Shown here: positions 46,098-55,990 of the stretch, in pieces
Numbering within the stretch: the first letter of the stretch is position 1
Layout of the letters: every line of letters starts with the position of its first letter
Source: Acinetobacter oleivorans DR1
GTDB taxonomy: Bacteria; Pseudomonadota; Gammaproteobacteria; Pseudomonadales; Moraxellaceae
Direction of reading: 5' to 3'
Length of the DNA stretch: 64,000 nucleotides
Assembly (NCBI RefSeq): GCF_000196795.1
Contig: NC_014259.1
Span: forward strand, 310,001 to 374,000
The notes under the pieces: generated by a model
The model's input: the letters and a program-made list of their open reading frames with translations, nothing else
Database searches by the model: none
Told to the model about the DNA's origin: nothing
Program-made: the position numbers and the translations under genes

Positions 46098-47126
46098 ATG
46101 AATAAAATATATATTCAGCAGGGATTCACACTTGTCGAATTCATGGTGGCAATTGTTTTGGGGCTATTGATTACAGCTGCTGCCACTCAGCTATTTCTTA
46201 CAGGACAAATTTCTTTAAATACTCAACGCGCGATGGCTGATCTACAGGAAAGTGGAAACTTTGGATTACGCTATATCTCGAATGACATTCGTAAGAGTAA
46301 CTATGGAAACAATAACATCATAAATGATCGACTGGCTAACGGTGGAATTGTAATAACCACGAGACAAACTTCCCGTTTCCCAGCAGTAGCAAGTCCAACT
46401 TATACGGCAGATACGATTCCAACGAATATGCCAGACACAATTCCGTCAACAGTAGCTGTGCCAGTGACAAGTTTCGCTACCAAGGCCAGTAACGTACAAG
46501 TTTCGGCGGTACCACCCGCTACTGGAAAGGTAAATCAAGGTAGCGATCAATTAGTTGTCCAGTTCTTTGCAGAGCAGGCCGGCGTTGATTGTGAGGGTAA
46601 TAATTATGAGGCGAATAGATACATTGTAGAGCGTTTCTTTTTAAGATCAGATTCAAATGCCATATCAAATGAACCTAATACTGCATTAGCACTTGCATGC
46701 GAAGCGGGGTCGTATGTAGCGGGTGACACCACGATTTTAAAAAATCCTTCAACATCTACCACTGTATTTGGTGCGACCGAAGGAGAAATCTTGGTAAGAC
46801 GTGTAGATCATTTGCACTTTCTGTTAGGTATTTCTGATGATACCAATACAACAAATTTTCGGTATATCTCGATTGGGCAATATCTTGCTTTGAATGCAAA
46901 TCCGCGTCCGCGAGTCAATTCCATTCAAGTTGGTGTACTTGTACGTTCCAATGAAAGCATTCGTGAGAATGGTTTGGTTTCAGATAGCCAAACTTATAAA
47001 GTACTTGATCAAAATGTATCTATTAAGGTGCCGACGGGGAACCCTCCAAAATATTTGCGTACAGTTATTACTCAAACTATCGCCTTGCGTAATGGTTTGT
47101 TTTCTCAAGATACGGCGGTAATGTAA
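46098..47126 (+). CDS. pilW: Minor pilin PilW
   Basis: A 342-residue prepilin (ComB in A. baylyi naming). I use the ATG 46098, one base after pilV, since the leader MNKIYIQQG followed by FTLVEFMVAIVLGLLITAAA starts there. The GspJ-like mature domain includes GNFGLRYISNDIRKSNYG (about 62-79) and a long insert of Pro/Thr/Ala segments near 105-155. It overlaps pilX as TAATG. Confidence 0.92.
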   Translation: MNKIYIQQGFTLVEFMVAIVLGLLITAAATQLFLTGQISLNTQRAMADLQESGNFGLRYISNDIRKSNYGNNNIINDRLANGGIVITTRQTSRFPAVASPTYTADTIPTNMPDTIPSTVAVPVTSFATKASNVQVSAVPPATGKVNQGSDQLVVQFFAEQAGVDCEGNNYEANRYIVERFFLRSDSNAISNEPNTALALACEAGSYVAGDTTILKNPSTSTTVFGATEGEILVRRVDHLHFLLGISDDTNTTNFRYISIGQYLALNANPRPRVNSIQVGVLVRSNESIRENGLVSDSQTYKVLDQNVSIKVPTGNPPKYLRTVITQTIALRNGLFSQDTAVM

Positions 47127-47872
47127 TGAAAGTACAAAAGGGTTCAACATTAATCGTTGTTTTAATTTTACTGCTAGTGATTACAGTAATTGGGACGTTG
47201 GCTGTTCGTCAGAGTCTAACAAGTTTAAATATTGCAACAAACAGTCAAGCGCAACAGTTACTCATGCAGTCATCTGATTCTGTACTTTACCGATTAGGTG
47301 CAGAAGGCTTCGCTAGTACGAGTGGTAATCCCACAAGTCTACTTGGCTATGCATTACAAAATCAGGGGAAAGAAGTAGTTTTTTGTTTTAGAAGTCAGAC
47401 CTCTCCTGCAACGTCTTTCTCTGTCGCAAATACGAGTATTTTACAATGGAACGAAGAAAATACGGACATCACTGTAAATGGTGTATCTGGATTTTGTGAT
47501 TTAAGTGCAGTTAATGATTATGCTAGCCGTCGCAAAGCACAAATGACACAAGTTGCTATTGTTGTAAATCCACCGCTAAGTACACCTGCACGCCCATTAC
47601 AAATTGTCACTTTAGGGAGTGATCTTGAAAGTTTAGGGAAATTGGATAATGAGCAAACAAAAAGAATAAGAGTATATGTGACATCTATTTTACCCAATTT
47701 ATCCGATGCTTCTCAGACTGCTATTACAAATTGTCTGAAACGTCCGAATAGCCAGCCATTATCAGGTTCAAACTCAACAGTATCGAGTTGTTTACAAGAT
47801 TTGAATGTTCCATTTAATACGCAGTTCCAGGATTTTGTGTTGAGTACATATCAACGTCAGAACTCGGTTTAA
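47126..47872 (+). CDS. pilX: Minor pilin PilX
   Basis: A 248-residue GspK/PilX-type minor pilin. The leader MKVQKG is followed by STLIVVLILLLVITVIGTLA. Glu5 is missing, as is usual for PilX/GspK-type subunits that cap the complex. It continues with RQSLTSLNIATNSQAQQ, a typical PilX helix. It lies between pilW and pilY1, both in overlapping or adjoining frames. Confidence 0.9.
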   Translation: MKVQKGSTLIVVLILLLVITVIGTLAVRQSLTSLNIATNSQAQQLLMQSSDSVLYRLGAEGFASTSGNPTSLLGYALQNQGKEVVFCFRSQTSPATSFSVANTSILQWNEENTDITVNGVSGFCDLSAVNDYASRRKAQMTQVAIVVNPPLSTPARPLQIVTLGSDLESLGKLDNEQTKRIRVYVTSILPNLSDASQTAITNCLKRPNSQPLSGSNSTVSSCLQDLNVPFNTQFQDFVLSTYQRQNSV

Positions 47873-47896
47873 TTGGATTATTGGGGAATAGATGAA

Positions 47897-50800
47897 ATGA
47901 AGATATTAAATACAAAAAAAGCTAAAGTTTTAAAGTGTAAAGTACTCGTCATGGCGATATCTGCCATTATGACGAGCACGGTAACAACATCAGTTGTTCG
48001 AGCGAGTGATGTGCAAATTTATCAAAATCCAACGGCAACTAAATATCCGATTATTATGTTGGCAATTGATAATTCTTTTAGTATGACAATTAATGATGCC
48101 TATTATAACAATACAAGAATGTCACGTTTAGATGCTCTGAAGCGCTCTTTAGTCACTGCTTTACAGGCTTTAAACACAGATGGTACCTATAAAATTCCTA
48201 ATATCACTTATATGGGATTAACTAAATTTGCTGGTGATGTTAGTAATCCTAGACGTTCTAGAATTTGGGTGCCAGCAAAAAGACTAGATGCTTTAGTATC
48301 AGGGACAAAAACACAAAGACAATTTCTAATAGAGCAAATTAATGGGCTAGGTGCAGATTCAAGTACACCTACTTCAACTTTATTTGCGGAAACTTATGCC
48401 TATTTATTGGGTAGCCGTACGGATAGTCCTAATGCTGTAAATAACTTTTCAAATGGTTACCAAGCAGATCTTTCTGGTATGAGTAATGCTGCAACAGGTA
48501 CTGTTTCAAACGGAAAATATATTGCGCCAATTGAATCTTTACCGAATGAAAATGATAAACAGTGTTCAACACAGGGTGTATTCTTTTTAACCGATGGTGC
48601 ACCTTCTGGTATTCCAGCAACAAACACACAATTATTACTTAAGAATGTTGCTGCAAATGCAGGCATCACAGGAGTGGATGCTAATACCATTAGTGGTTCT
48701 GTTACAGATGTACCTGCTGTTTATTATAACTATAGTAAAGCTCGTAATTCAGCTACCACAAATGGTGAGTTTTACGAGATGAAACTATCAGCAGCGGATA
48801 ATGAGGTGACGACTAATAATACAGTAACAGGTTATCAAGATCGAAGTGGGTGGTCATATATTGCAGATCTAGTTAAAGCGACATCAACAACTGCAACACC
48901 TATCTCAAAGAAAAGAATTTATTTAGCTACAGTTGGATTTGGACCTCTTTTTAATACCGCAGTTAATAGTGGTGGTAATCAGGTTGAAACCTGTGACAAA
49001 GATTCAACTGGACGCAATATCCATTGTTATATTGGTTCTAGGGGAGCTGTAAATACCAATTTGGGTAATTCTGATACTAGCCCTTACTCTAACACTCTTA
49101 ATGCTGATGCATTAAAGATGTTGGGAGATAAAGTTGGTGAAGGTGATACTTATGGAACCGATAAACCTATTGGGGGCTATACCTATGCAGATACAGGTGA
49201 AAAAGTACAAAATGCTTTATTAAGGTTTGTAGGCGCAATTTCACAAGGGACTTTTGAGGCAGCTAGTTTCGGGACTTATGTGGTACCAGCTGATCCAATG
49301 GCAACCAGTGCATCTTATTCTTATGTTTTTGCACCACAGTTTCAGCCTAAAGTAAGTGGATCGGGTGGGACAATAGTCTCTACGCAACAGTTATGGTTAG
49401 GGAATCTTAAAAAATATACCTTAAATTCATCTGGTACTATGGTTGATGTGAATGGTAATACCGTATTAAAAAATACAGGTGGTATTAATACTTTAACTCA
49501 GGACTTTTGGAATGCTGAGAATATTAATGATGGAGACGATGCTCTCAAAGGTGGGGCATGGTCACAACTATCAGTGCCAAATACGTCTTCAGGTACGCTC
49601 AGCACGGTAACTAATGCTTCAGATATTCAAACCCGGCCTCTCTACATTAATGCAACTATTCCGACAGCTTTAACTGATACGAATAAAAATAAAGTTGTAG
49701 CTGCAAATAGTTTAACTCAACTGAGTACGCAAACTGTTCTGACTGCTAGCTATATTGACAGTACAGCAGGTTCAGGAACGACAGCATGGCGACAAAACGT
49801 TTACCAACCTTATCTGTTATCTGCACTAGGTTATAAGCTTACAAAAACTGAATTAGAAGCCAAAACAGCAGGCTATAAGTGGGATACTGTTGATAAAGTA
49901 AAAAACTTAAACGTTATGCAGCAAATGGGTGGCGTATTACATTCTGACCCATTACTAGTGACTTTAGAAGCCAAATATGACCCAACTACAGGTGCAATTT
50001 TAAGTAATACTCAAAGTACAGTAAACCGTAAAGATTATATTGTGATGGGATCAATACAAGGTTTACTGCACATACTGAATCAAGCCACTGGTAAAGAAGA
50101 AATGGCTTTTCTTCCCAATGAAATTCTTCAGGATGTTAATCGTCGAGATGCTTTATTAGATGTAAGTAATACAACAACATCTACAACAAATCCATTTTAT
50201 GGTATCGATGCTCAATGGGGTTCATGGATCGAATATAGTATTGATGCGACGAATAATAAATTTAAAGCCAATATTGCCAATATTTATGGTGGTATGCGTA
50301 TGGGTGGAAAAAGCTATTATGGCTTAAATATTAAAAATCCAGCAGATCCAAAATTTTTGTTTCAGATTGACCCTGTAAATGGGGTAATTAATAGTGGTAC
50401 CAGTGGTGTGTCTGCTACAGGGAACCAAGTAACTGCACTTCAGGCAATGGGGCAGAGTTGGTCCAAGCCAACACTTGCAAAAATTCGTTTCAATAATCAA
50501 GTCAAAAACGTCATGATTGTAGGAGGGGGATATGATCCAGCTTATGAGACGGATGGTTATCAGCCGACTTCAACCACTGTAAATGCTGGCGCTGGTATTT
50601 ATATTTTTGATGCGACTACAGGTGCTTTATTGTGGGATGCTCGTTACGGTAGTAGTAATAGCACTAGTACGGTTGATGTCAAGGATAGTAATTTAAAATA
50701 TAGCGTAGTGAGCCAAATCAAAGCTTTCGATCGAGATGCAGATGGTTTGGTTGATAATTTATATTTTGGTGATTTAGGTGGGCAAATCTTTCGCGTTGAC

Positions 50801-51583
50801 TTGAATAATGGTTATGGAACATCAACAACAAATTTTGGTCGAGTAAATCGACTCGCGAACTTTTCAGCACTTAACCAGCGTTTCTATGAAATGCCGACTT
50901 TAAGTATTCATGATCGTAACGGTAGCCGTTTTGGTGTGCTTGGCATTGCTTCTGGTAATCGAAGTTTTCCTTTGAACAAAGCCAATAGCAATGATAATCG
51001 AATTTATGCCTTATATGATTATGATATTGCTTCATCTAATTTATACAGTTCAACATTCTCTAAAACCAGTAATTTAACAGAATCAGATTTATATAATTGG
51101 AGTGCTATTGCTAGTACCAATGTAGCAAATCTGATGAACAATACGAAAAAGGGTTGGTACTATGTTTTGCGTGAAACTGATGGAACAGCCCAAACTGCAA
51201 ATACGGGTACAGTAAAAGCACTTAATGGATACCTTGTGGTTGCAAATACCGCTCAATTTTCAGATTTCTACGTATCTTTATATAATCCAAATCATGCTTC
51301 AACCAAACAGCCAAATGCGTGTACAGGGGGTATTACAGGTTCAAGTGTAATCCGCCGTTTATGTTTACCTTATGGGGTTTGCGGGGATGCAACCGATGCT
51401 ACTAATTTTAATGCAAATAAGATTGGTGGCAATGTCGGTAATGCTTCTGATGGCATTAGTAAAATTAATGCGGGAGGATTTTCAAATGGCGTAAATAATT
51501 TGATTAAACTTCTACCAGAAGTTGGGCGAAATTACAAAACGACAAAAATATTTCAAAGTACAAATTGGTATGAGCGACAATAG
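47897..51583 (+). CDS. pilY1: Pilus tip adhesin/assembly factor PilY1 (ComC-like)
   Basis: A 1228-residue exported protein that sits on the minor-pilin tip and is needed for pilus extension. I use the ATG 47897 with GGGGA upstream, in place of an in-frame TTG at 47873. A long signal peptide ends near residue 36 (VVRAS). The N-terminal region has a von Willebrand A-like fold with the MIDAS-type D58-N-S60-F-S62. The C-terminal half (about 680-1100) is a PilY1 beta-propeller with the EF-hand-like calcium loop D945-R-D-A-D-G-L-V-D953. Low-complexity Ser/Thr/Asn-rich stretches fit a surface protein. Confidence 0.94.
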   Translation: MKILNTKKAKVLKCKVLVMAISAIMTSTVTTSVVRASDVQIYQNPTATKYPIIMLAIDNSFSMTINDAYYNNTRMSRLDALKRSLVTALQALNTDGTYKIPNITYMGLTKFAGDVSNPRRSRIWVPAKRLDALVSGTKTQRQFLIEQINGLGADSSTPTSTLFAETYAYLLGSRTDSPNAVNNFSNGYQADLSGMSNAATGTVSNGKYIAPIESLPNENDKQCSTQGVFFLTDGAPSGIPATNTQLLLKNVAANAGITGVDANTISGSVTDVPAVYYNYSKARNSATTNGEFYEMKLSAADNEVTTNNTVTGYQDRSGWSYIADLVKATSTTATPISKKRIYLATVGFGPLFNTAVNSGGNQVETCDKDSTGRNIHCYIGSRGAVNTNLGNSDTSPYSNTLNADALKMLGDKVGEGDTYGTDKPIGGYTYADTGEKVQNALLRFVGAISQGTFEAASFGTYVVPADPMATSASYSYVFAPQFQPKVSGSGGTIVSTQQLWLGNLKKYTLNSSGTMVDVNGNTVLKNTGGINTLTQDFWNAENINDGDDALKGGAWSQLSVPNTSSGTLSTVTNASDIQTRPLYINATIPTALTDTNKNKVVAANSLTQLSTQTVLTASYIDSTAGSGTTAWRQNVYQPYLLSALGYKLTKTELEAKTAGYKWDTVDKVKNLNVMQQMGGVLHSDPLLVTLEAKYDPTTGAILSNTQSTVNRKDYIVMGSIQGLLHILNQATGKEEMAFLPNEILQDVNRRDALLDVSNTTTSTTNPFYGIDAQWGSWIEYSIDATNNKFKANIANIYGGMRMGGKSYYGLNIKNPADPKFLFQIDPVNGVINSGTSGVSATGNQVTALQAMGQSWSKPTLAKIRFNNQVKNVMIVGGGYDPAYETDGYQPTSTTVNAGAGIYIFDATTGALLWDARYGSSNSTSTVDVKDSNLKYSVVSQIKAFDRDADGLVDNLYFGDLGGQIFRVDLNNGYGTSTTNFGRVNRLANFSALNQRFYEMPTLSIHDRNGSRFGVLGIASGNRSFPLNKANSNDNRIYALYDYDIASSNLYSSTFSKTSNLTESDLYNWSAIASTNVANLMNNTKKGWYYVLRETDGTAQTANTGTVKALNGYLVVANTAQFSDFYVSLYNPNHASTKQPNACTGGITGSSVIRRLCLPYGVCGDATDATNFNANKIGGNVGNASDGISKINAGGFSNGVNNLIKLLPEVGRNYKTTKIFQSTNWYERQ

Positions 51584-51592
51584 GGGATCTCT

Positions 51593-52093
51593 ATGAAAAA
51601 AAATATGGGATTTACCCTGATTGAGCTAATGATTGTCGTCATGATTGTCGCTGTTTTTGCAGCAATTGCGATTCCATCATATCAAGCTCAAATTCGCCGT
51701 GCAGATACCGCAGCAGTCCAGCAGGAATTACTAAAGCTTGCTGGACAATTAGAAAGATATAAAAGCCAAAACTTTTCTTATCATGGTTTCGATCCTAAAT
51801 ATTTATATGGACAAACCTCAGCAATGAGTAGTATGGATTTTCCAAGCAGTACCAATAAAAAGTACACGATTACATTAGCTGATGTTAGTGAAACAGATGC
51901 TACTACTTTACTGGCTAGTAGTGCTGGATTGGGCCAAAGATGGGCGATTAGAGCAATACCGGAAACGGCAGGGTATGATGCTCTGTTAGTTACCAGTACA
52001 GGGATTAAATGTAAATCTAAGTATTTAGTGGCAAATGATCTAACTAATATCAATAATTATACGGGGTGTGCTACAAATGCTGAAAAATGGTAG
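51593..52093 (+). CDS. pilE: Minor pilin PilE (ComE-like)
   Basis: A 166-residue prepilin with leader MKKNMG followed by [20 protein letters not shown] and the usual Glu at +5. Next comes [20 protein letters not shown], typical of the PilE minor pilin family. A Cys pair near the C-terminus forms the D-loop. The GGGGAT segment before the ATG supplies the ribosome binding site. It is directly followed, with a 17-bp overlap, by a second PilE. Confidence 0.92.
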   Translation: MKKNMGFTLIELMIVVMIVAVFAAIAIPSYQAQIRRADTAAVQQELLKLAGQLERYKSQNFSYHGFDPKYLYGQTSAMSSMDFPSSTNKKYTITLADVSETDATTLLASSAGLGQRWAIRAIPETAGYDALLVTSTGIKCKSKYLVANDLTNINNYTGCATNAEKW

Positions 52094-52526
52094 TCACCAA
52101 GGATTTACATTAATTGAGCTGATGATTGTGGTGGCGATCATTGCAATTCTGGCAGCAATTGCTTACCCGTCTTATACTCAATATAAAATCCGTACTAATC
52201 GTACGGATTTACAAGCTGAGATGCTGCGTATTAATCAACGATTACAAAGCTATAAAGTTGTTAATCATAGTTTTAATAATGCTACTTTAGATAATGGTAC
52301 AGCCTCTCAAAATTATCCTTTAGCAGGAACTGCTTTTTATACTGTAACTTTAGCGATTGATGCTGATAACCAGGGATATTTGCTCAAAGCCACTCCAATT
52401 ATTACTTCTATACAAAATGGTAATGGTGAAGTTTGCGTAAATCAGGATCAACAGCGCTACTGGTCTAAAGGTCTAGCCTGCTCATTAATAAGCTTGTCAA
52501 ATACATCAAATTGGGATGGACGTTAA
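52077..52526 (+). CDS. Second PilE-type minor pilin (ComF-like)
   Basis: A 149-residue prepilin. The ATG at 52077 is used because leader MLKNGSHQG plus [20 protein letters not shown] begins here; a GTG nine bases upstream is an alternative. [19 protein letters not shown] matches the PilE minor pilin family. It overlaps the previous pilE by 17 bp and is its paralogue, similar only in the N-terminal helix and fold. It is the last gene of the fimT operon. In ADP1-type strains the corresponding pair is ComE and ComF, which is recalled rather than tested. Confidence 0.88.
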   Translation: MLKNGSHQGFTLIELMIVVAIIAILAAIAYPSYTQYKIRTNRTDLQAEMLRINQRLQSYKVVNHSFNNATLDNGTASQNYPLAGTAFYTVTLAIDADNQGYLLKATPIITSIQNGNGEVCVNQDQQRYWSKGLACSLISLSNTSNWDGR

Positions 52527-52563
52527 TTTAAATTCAAAACTGCGGATAACTCAAAAAATAATC

Positions 52564-52672
52564 TTTCTTTCAGGGCGAAAATCACGTAGAATGTCGCCCT
52601 CTATGAAAGGGGTTTGAAGTGTTGCCGATGGTCGGCGCAGGGATAATCCGTAAGAATTATAAGGCTTTTATC
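52564..52672 (+). promoter_or_regulatory. Leader/promoter region of the rpsP operon
   Basis: A possible -10 TAGAAT (52587-52592) with a GC-rich discriminator GTCGCCC is embedded in an inverted repeat AGGGCGA (52572-52578) / TCGCCCT (52594-52600). A second hairpin, GCCGA-TGG-TCGGC, is at 52624-52636. This could be a stringently controlled ribosomal promoter or a leader structure. The -35 is weak. Confidence 0.35.
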
Positions 52673-52924
52673 ATGGTTGTTATTCGTTTAGCACGTGGCG
52701 GCGCAAAAAAACGTCCATTCTATCAAATCGTTGTGACTGACAGCCGCAATGCACGTGATGGTCGTTTCATCGAGCGTATCGGTTTCTTTAACCCGACTGC
52801 ACAAGGTCAAGCAGAAAAACTTCGTTTAGACGCAGACCGTTTTGCTCACTGGGTTTCTCAAGGTGCTCAACCTTCTGAACGTGTTGCTTCTTTAGCTGCT
52901 CAAGCTAAAAAAGCTACTGCATAA
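52673..52924 (+). CDS. rpsP: 30S ribosomal protein S16
   Basis: An 83-residue small-subunit protein. The start [20 protein letters not shown] is family-exact at the ATG 52673; the frame is open 54 bp further but that extension is not S16-like. [21 protein letters not shown] follows, as in all S16. It is the first gene of the conserved rpsP-rimM-trmD-rplS operon. Confidence 0.98.
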   Translation: MVVIRLARGGAKKRPFYQIVVTDSRNARDGRFIERIGFFNPTAQGQAEKLRLDADRFAHWVSQGAQPSERVASLAAQAKKATA

Positions 52925-52944
52925 TTTTTTGTAGTAGGTAGCCC

Positions 52945-53493
52945 ATGACATCAACACAGAATGTTCCCGAAGATCGTATTCAGATTGGACAGTTACGTTC
53001 AGCTTATGGATTGAATGGGTGGCTCTGGGTGTATTCAAATACAGAACCTATGAGCAACATGTTTGACTACCTGCCTTGGTACATTGAGACCAAGGCAGGT
53101 TGGCAAACAATAGATGTAAAACGTTGGAAACCACATGGCAAAGGTCTAGTTGTTGCTTTGAAAGGTGTGAGTGATCGCACTGGAGCAGAAAACTTGGTTG
53201 GCGCTAATATCTGGATTGCTAAGTCTCAACTGCCAAAAGCAGATGTAGATGAGTACTACTGGTCAGATTTAAAAGGCTTAACAGTGTTTGGTCTTGATGA
53301 TGAAGAGCAGGAAGTAAACTTAGGTAAAATTCATGAGCTGTTTGAAACTGGAGCTAATGATGTGATGGTGGTACATGCTACCCCAGACAGCGTTGATTCA
53401 GAAGAACGCATGATTCCTTGGCATAAAGATGTAGTACAACGTGTTGATCTTGAAGCTGGTCGTATTTACGTCAATTGGGGCGTAGATTATTAA
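52945..53493 (+). CDS. rimM: Ribosome maturation factor RimM
   Basis: A 182-residue 16S processing factor that binds S19 and helps mature the 30S head. The N-terminal beta-barrel has QIGQLRSAYGLNGWLWVYSNT; the C-terminal PRC-like domain has EYYWSDLKGLTVFGLDDE and GANDVMVVHAT. The length is typical. It is 20 bp after rpsP. Confidence 0.96.
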   Translation: MTSTQNVPEDRIQIGQLRSAYGLNGWLWVYSNTEPMSNMFDYLPWYIETKAGWQTIDVKRWKPHGKGLVVALKGVSDRTGAENLVGANIWIAKSQLPKADVDEYYWSDLKGLTVFGLDDEEQEVNLGKIHELFETGANDVMVVHATPDSVDSEERMIPWHKDVVQRVDLEAGRIYVNWGVDY

Positions 53494-53535
53494 TCCTTTT
53501 AGGATTAATACAGCAGGAAAATAGAGGAGTCTGTG

Positions 53536-54291
53536 ATGTTTTTTGCAGTCATTACGCTTTTTCCTGAAATGTTTGAAGCGATTACAGCCTACGGCATCAG
53601 CGGACGTGCGGCAAAACGAGATATCGTACAAGTTACTTGTATTAACCCTCGTGATTTTGCTGAGGGAAACTACAGAAGAGTGGATGAACGTCCATTTGGT
53701 GGTGGTCCTGGGATGGTGATGATGGCTGAGCCTTTGGCGAAAGCAATTGCGCATGCCAAACAGCTTGCCTCACAAGCAGGACATGCTCATGTTCCTGTGG
53801 TGTACATGTCTCCACAAGGCAAAACTTTAAATGAACAGGCAGTACAGCAGTTTGTTGATTACGACGGCTTAATTGTACTGTGTGGACGTTATGAGGGAGT
53901 GGATGAGCGTTTGATCCAGCATTATGTTGATCAGGAATGGTCAATTGGTGATTACGTTTTATCAGGTGGTGAACTGCCCGCTATGGTGTTACTCGACAGT
54001 ATTATTCGCCGTTTGCCGAATGTAATGTCAGATGAGCAGTCAGCAGTACAAGATTCTTTTGTTGATGGTCTTTTAGATTGTCCACAATATACAAAGCCAG
54101 ACCATTTTGAAGGGTTGGATGTACCGGAAGTTTTAAAATCTGGACATCACGGCAATATCGAAAAATGGCGCTTTTTGCAGCGTTATCAACGAACTTTAGA
54201 ACGTCGACCAGAGTTGACCGAGAAAGTAGAGTTGAATAAGCAGCAGAAAAAATGGCTAAAAGATGCGCAAGAGAGCGGTGGTAATTTTTAA
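53536..54291 (+). CDS. trmD: tRNA (guanine37-N1)-methyltransferase
   Basis: A 251-residue SPOUT-class methyltransferase forming m1G37 next to the anticodon, preventing frameshifts. The start [13 protein letters not shown] at ATG 53536 follows GAGGAG; a GTG one codon upstream is less likely. The knot region has [26 protein letters not shown], given here as [12 protein letters not shown] and [14 protein letters not shown], typical of TrmD. It is third in the rpsP operon. Confidence 0.97.
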   Translation: MFFAVITLFPEMFEAITAYGISGRAAKRDIVQVTCINPRDFAEGNYRRVDERPFGGGPGMVMMAEPLAKAIAHAKQLASQAGHAHVPVVYMSPQGKTLNEQAVQQFVDYDGLIVLCGRYEGVDERLIQHYVDQEWSIGDYVLSGGELPAMVLLDSIIRRLPNVMSDEQSAVQDSFVDGLLDCPQYTKPDHFEGLDVPEVLKSGHHGNIEKWRFLQRYQRTLERRPELTEKVELNKQQKKWLKDAQESGGNF

Positions 54292-54510
54292 CCACTATTC
54301 TCAGGAACGGAAGTTCTGCAAAAATACGAGAAGCAATGCTTCGAGTTAAAGCATGATTCTATTTAATGAATAGTTTTATGTATATTCTAAGGCTCTTTAT
54401 AGACATTTTGTCGTAAAGGGAAAGATAAACGGGTTGATATGCGCTTTAGCCTCTATCCCCAGCGGAATTTCAGACCTCTTCTGACTCCGCACATATTGGA
54501 GATTCCCACA
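54292..54510 (+). other. 219-bp leader between trmD and rplS
   Basis: This is longer than usual for the operon. It contains a palindrome GAAGCA-A-TGCTTC near 54332-54344 and CTATT-TAATG-AATAG near 54359-54373. rplS may have its own promoter here or a processed leader. No gene is visible. Confidence 0.4.
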
Positions 54511-54879
54511 ATGAGTGGTAAACATCCTTTAGTTCAAGCTGTTGAAAATGCACAGTTAAAATCTGATATCCCTGCTTTTGCTCCTGGTGACACTGTTATT
54601 GTCCAAGTTAAAGTAAAAGAAGGTGAGCGTGAACGTCTTCAGGCATTTGAAGGTGTTGTAATTGCTAAGAAAAACCGTGGTTTGAACTCTGCGTTCACAG
54701 TACGTAAAATTTCTAGCGGTGTTGGTGTTGAGCGTGTATTCCAAACTCACTCACCAGTTGTTGCTAAAATCGAAGTGAAACGTCGTGGTGACGTTCGTCG
54801 TGCTAAACTTTACTACCTCCGTGACTTGTCTGGTAAAGCTGCACGTATTCGTGAAAAATTACCAGCTCGTAAAGCGTAA
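54511..54879 (+). CDS. rplS: 50S ribosomal protein L19
   Basis: A 122-residue large-subunit protein at the subunit interface. The ATG 54511 with GGAG upstream gives the family-like start [15 protein letters not shown]; an in-frame extension of 24 codons is not L19-like. [20 protein letters not shown] and [21 protein letters not shown] are diagnostic. It ends the operon at a strong terminator. Confidence 0.98.
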   Translation: MSGKHPLVQAVENAQLKSDIPAFAPGDTVIVQVKVKEGERERLQAFEGVVIAKKNRGLNSAFTVRKISSGVGVERVFQTHSPVVAKIEVKRRGDVRRAKLYYLRDLSGKAARIREKLPARKA

Positions 54880-54892
54880 GCTTATCGCGAGT

Positions 54893-54921
54893 AAAAAAAT
54901 GCGCCTTTTGGCGCATTTTTT
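54893..54921. terminator. Bidirectional terminator between rplS and lip
   Basis: AAAATGCGCC and GGCGCATTTT form a stem with a TTTT loop, flanked by A-run and T-run. It serves both converging transcripts. Confidence 0.92.
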
Positions 54922-54932
54922 GTTTTAAAAAA

Positions 54933-55907
54933 TTACAGTCCTTGAAGTTTCAAACGGTTTGCATGTTGACGGTAAACCGAGACCGGATCTGATGCAAAAA
55001 TAGAACGTATTCCAAGTACTTGGTTCACTTCATCTAAATGATTCCAGTTGTAATCATCACGAATTGTTTTACCAAATTTGGCACTGCATCGAGAAACAAG
55101 TCCATCATTATCACCAAATGGATCGACCACTAAGCTACTGCCTGTAAGAGCAATATCAAATGGATCTAATGGATTGGTTAAGGCTTTATTTCCAGAGAAA
55201 GAATACATATAGATGCCTTTCTCTTGATATGCTCCCTCACCACAAGAGGTGGTTGGTATACCCATAGGGAATTGAGTATTAAACTGAGCTGAACCTTTAG
55301 TTGATAAGCTATGGGCGCCTGCTAAAGAGTCATGCGGATAGCTAGTCGGATCTAGACCTCCTGCCCAAGTAATCGCTGCTGAAAACCAATTTACTAACGT
55401 TGCCAGTCCAGACAGAGGAGTACCCTCAACGTTCAGAATGACATCTGCCATTGGTGATCCCTTATGAGGCGCACCAATTGTGGTAAGTGAGGCAACTTTT
55501 TCTGGCATGATACCGGCCACATAGCGAATTGTTGGACCCCCATGGCTATGACCGATTAAGTTGACTTTAGGTTTACCAGTAATGGCAATAATCTCTTCTA
55601 CTTGCTGGGCAAGTTGTTCTCCACGAACTTCTGTTGAGTTAAATGGTGAGACCCTTGTAGCCCAGACATTTCCTCCATTGCGGGCAAGATCAGGAAGAAT
55701 TTGGTACCAGTAATCGAGACCAAGCGTATCTGTTCCGATTCTGTTAAAACCCGCCATACCATGATTAAAAACCATTGGATATTTTGTTTGCGCGTAAGAT
55801 GAATAAACGAACGAGCTTTTAACTTGTTCAGCATTTGTTGCATGGGCCGCTGAAATACTCAGTCCTGAGAGCATTGCAGCGCAGAAAAACATTAACTTCC
55901 TTTTCAT
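54933..55907 (-). CDS. lip: Secreted triacylglycerol lipase (family I)
   Basis: A 324-residue extracellular lipase, exported by Sec and then the type II system. The signal peptide ends near residue 23 (AHA). The oxyanion region YPMVFNHGMAGF is followed by the nucleophile motif GHSHGG with Ser121. The acid Asp lies in DPFGDNDGLV and the base His in WNHLDEV. Two cysteines (in SCGEG and SRCSAK) can form the conserved disulfide. It depends on the foldase encoded immediately upstream, which also sits upstream in transcription order, as in Acinetobacter BD413. Confidence 0.95.
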   Translation of the reverse strand: MKRKLMFFCAAMLSGLSISAAHATNAEQVKSSFVYSSYAQTKYPMVFNHGMAGFNRIGTDTLGLDYWYQILPDLARNGGNVWATRVSPFNSTEVRGEQLAQQVEEIIAITGKPKVNLIGHSHGGPTIRYVAGIMPEKVASLTTIGAPHKGSPMADVILNVEGTPLSGLATLVNWFSAAITWAGGLDPTSYPHDSLAGAHSLSTKGSAQFNTQFPMGIPTTSCGEGAYQEKGIYMYSFSGNKALTNPLDPFDIALTGSSLVVDPFGDNDGLVSRCSAKFGKTIRDDYNWNHLDEVNQVLGIRSIFASDPVSVYRQHANRLKLQGL

Positions 55908-55990
55908 TTTTTACTCACTATTTTTATTTTGTATGAAAAGCAGCTTCTTACTGCTAGTGAATGTTTAGCCAGTTCCCAAAAAGGAAAGGC

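Noticed and set aside
47126..47200. PilX N-terminus without Glu5, possible defective pilin
   Set aside because: PilX/GspK-type subunits normally lack Glu5, so this is not damage.
53398..53754. 118-codon antisense frame across rimM/trmD
   Set aside because: Spans the ends of two conserved genes and their ribosome binding site; a shadow frame.
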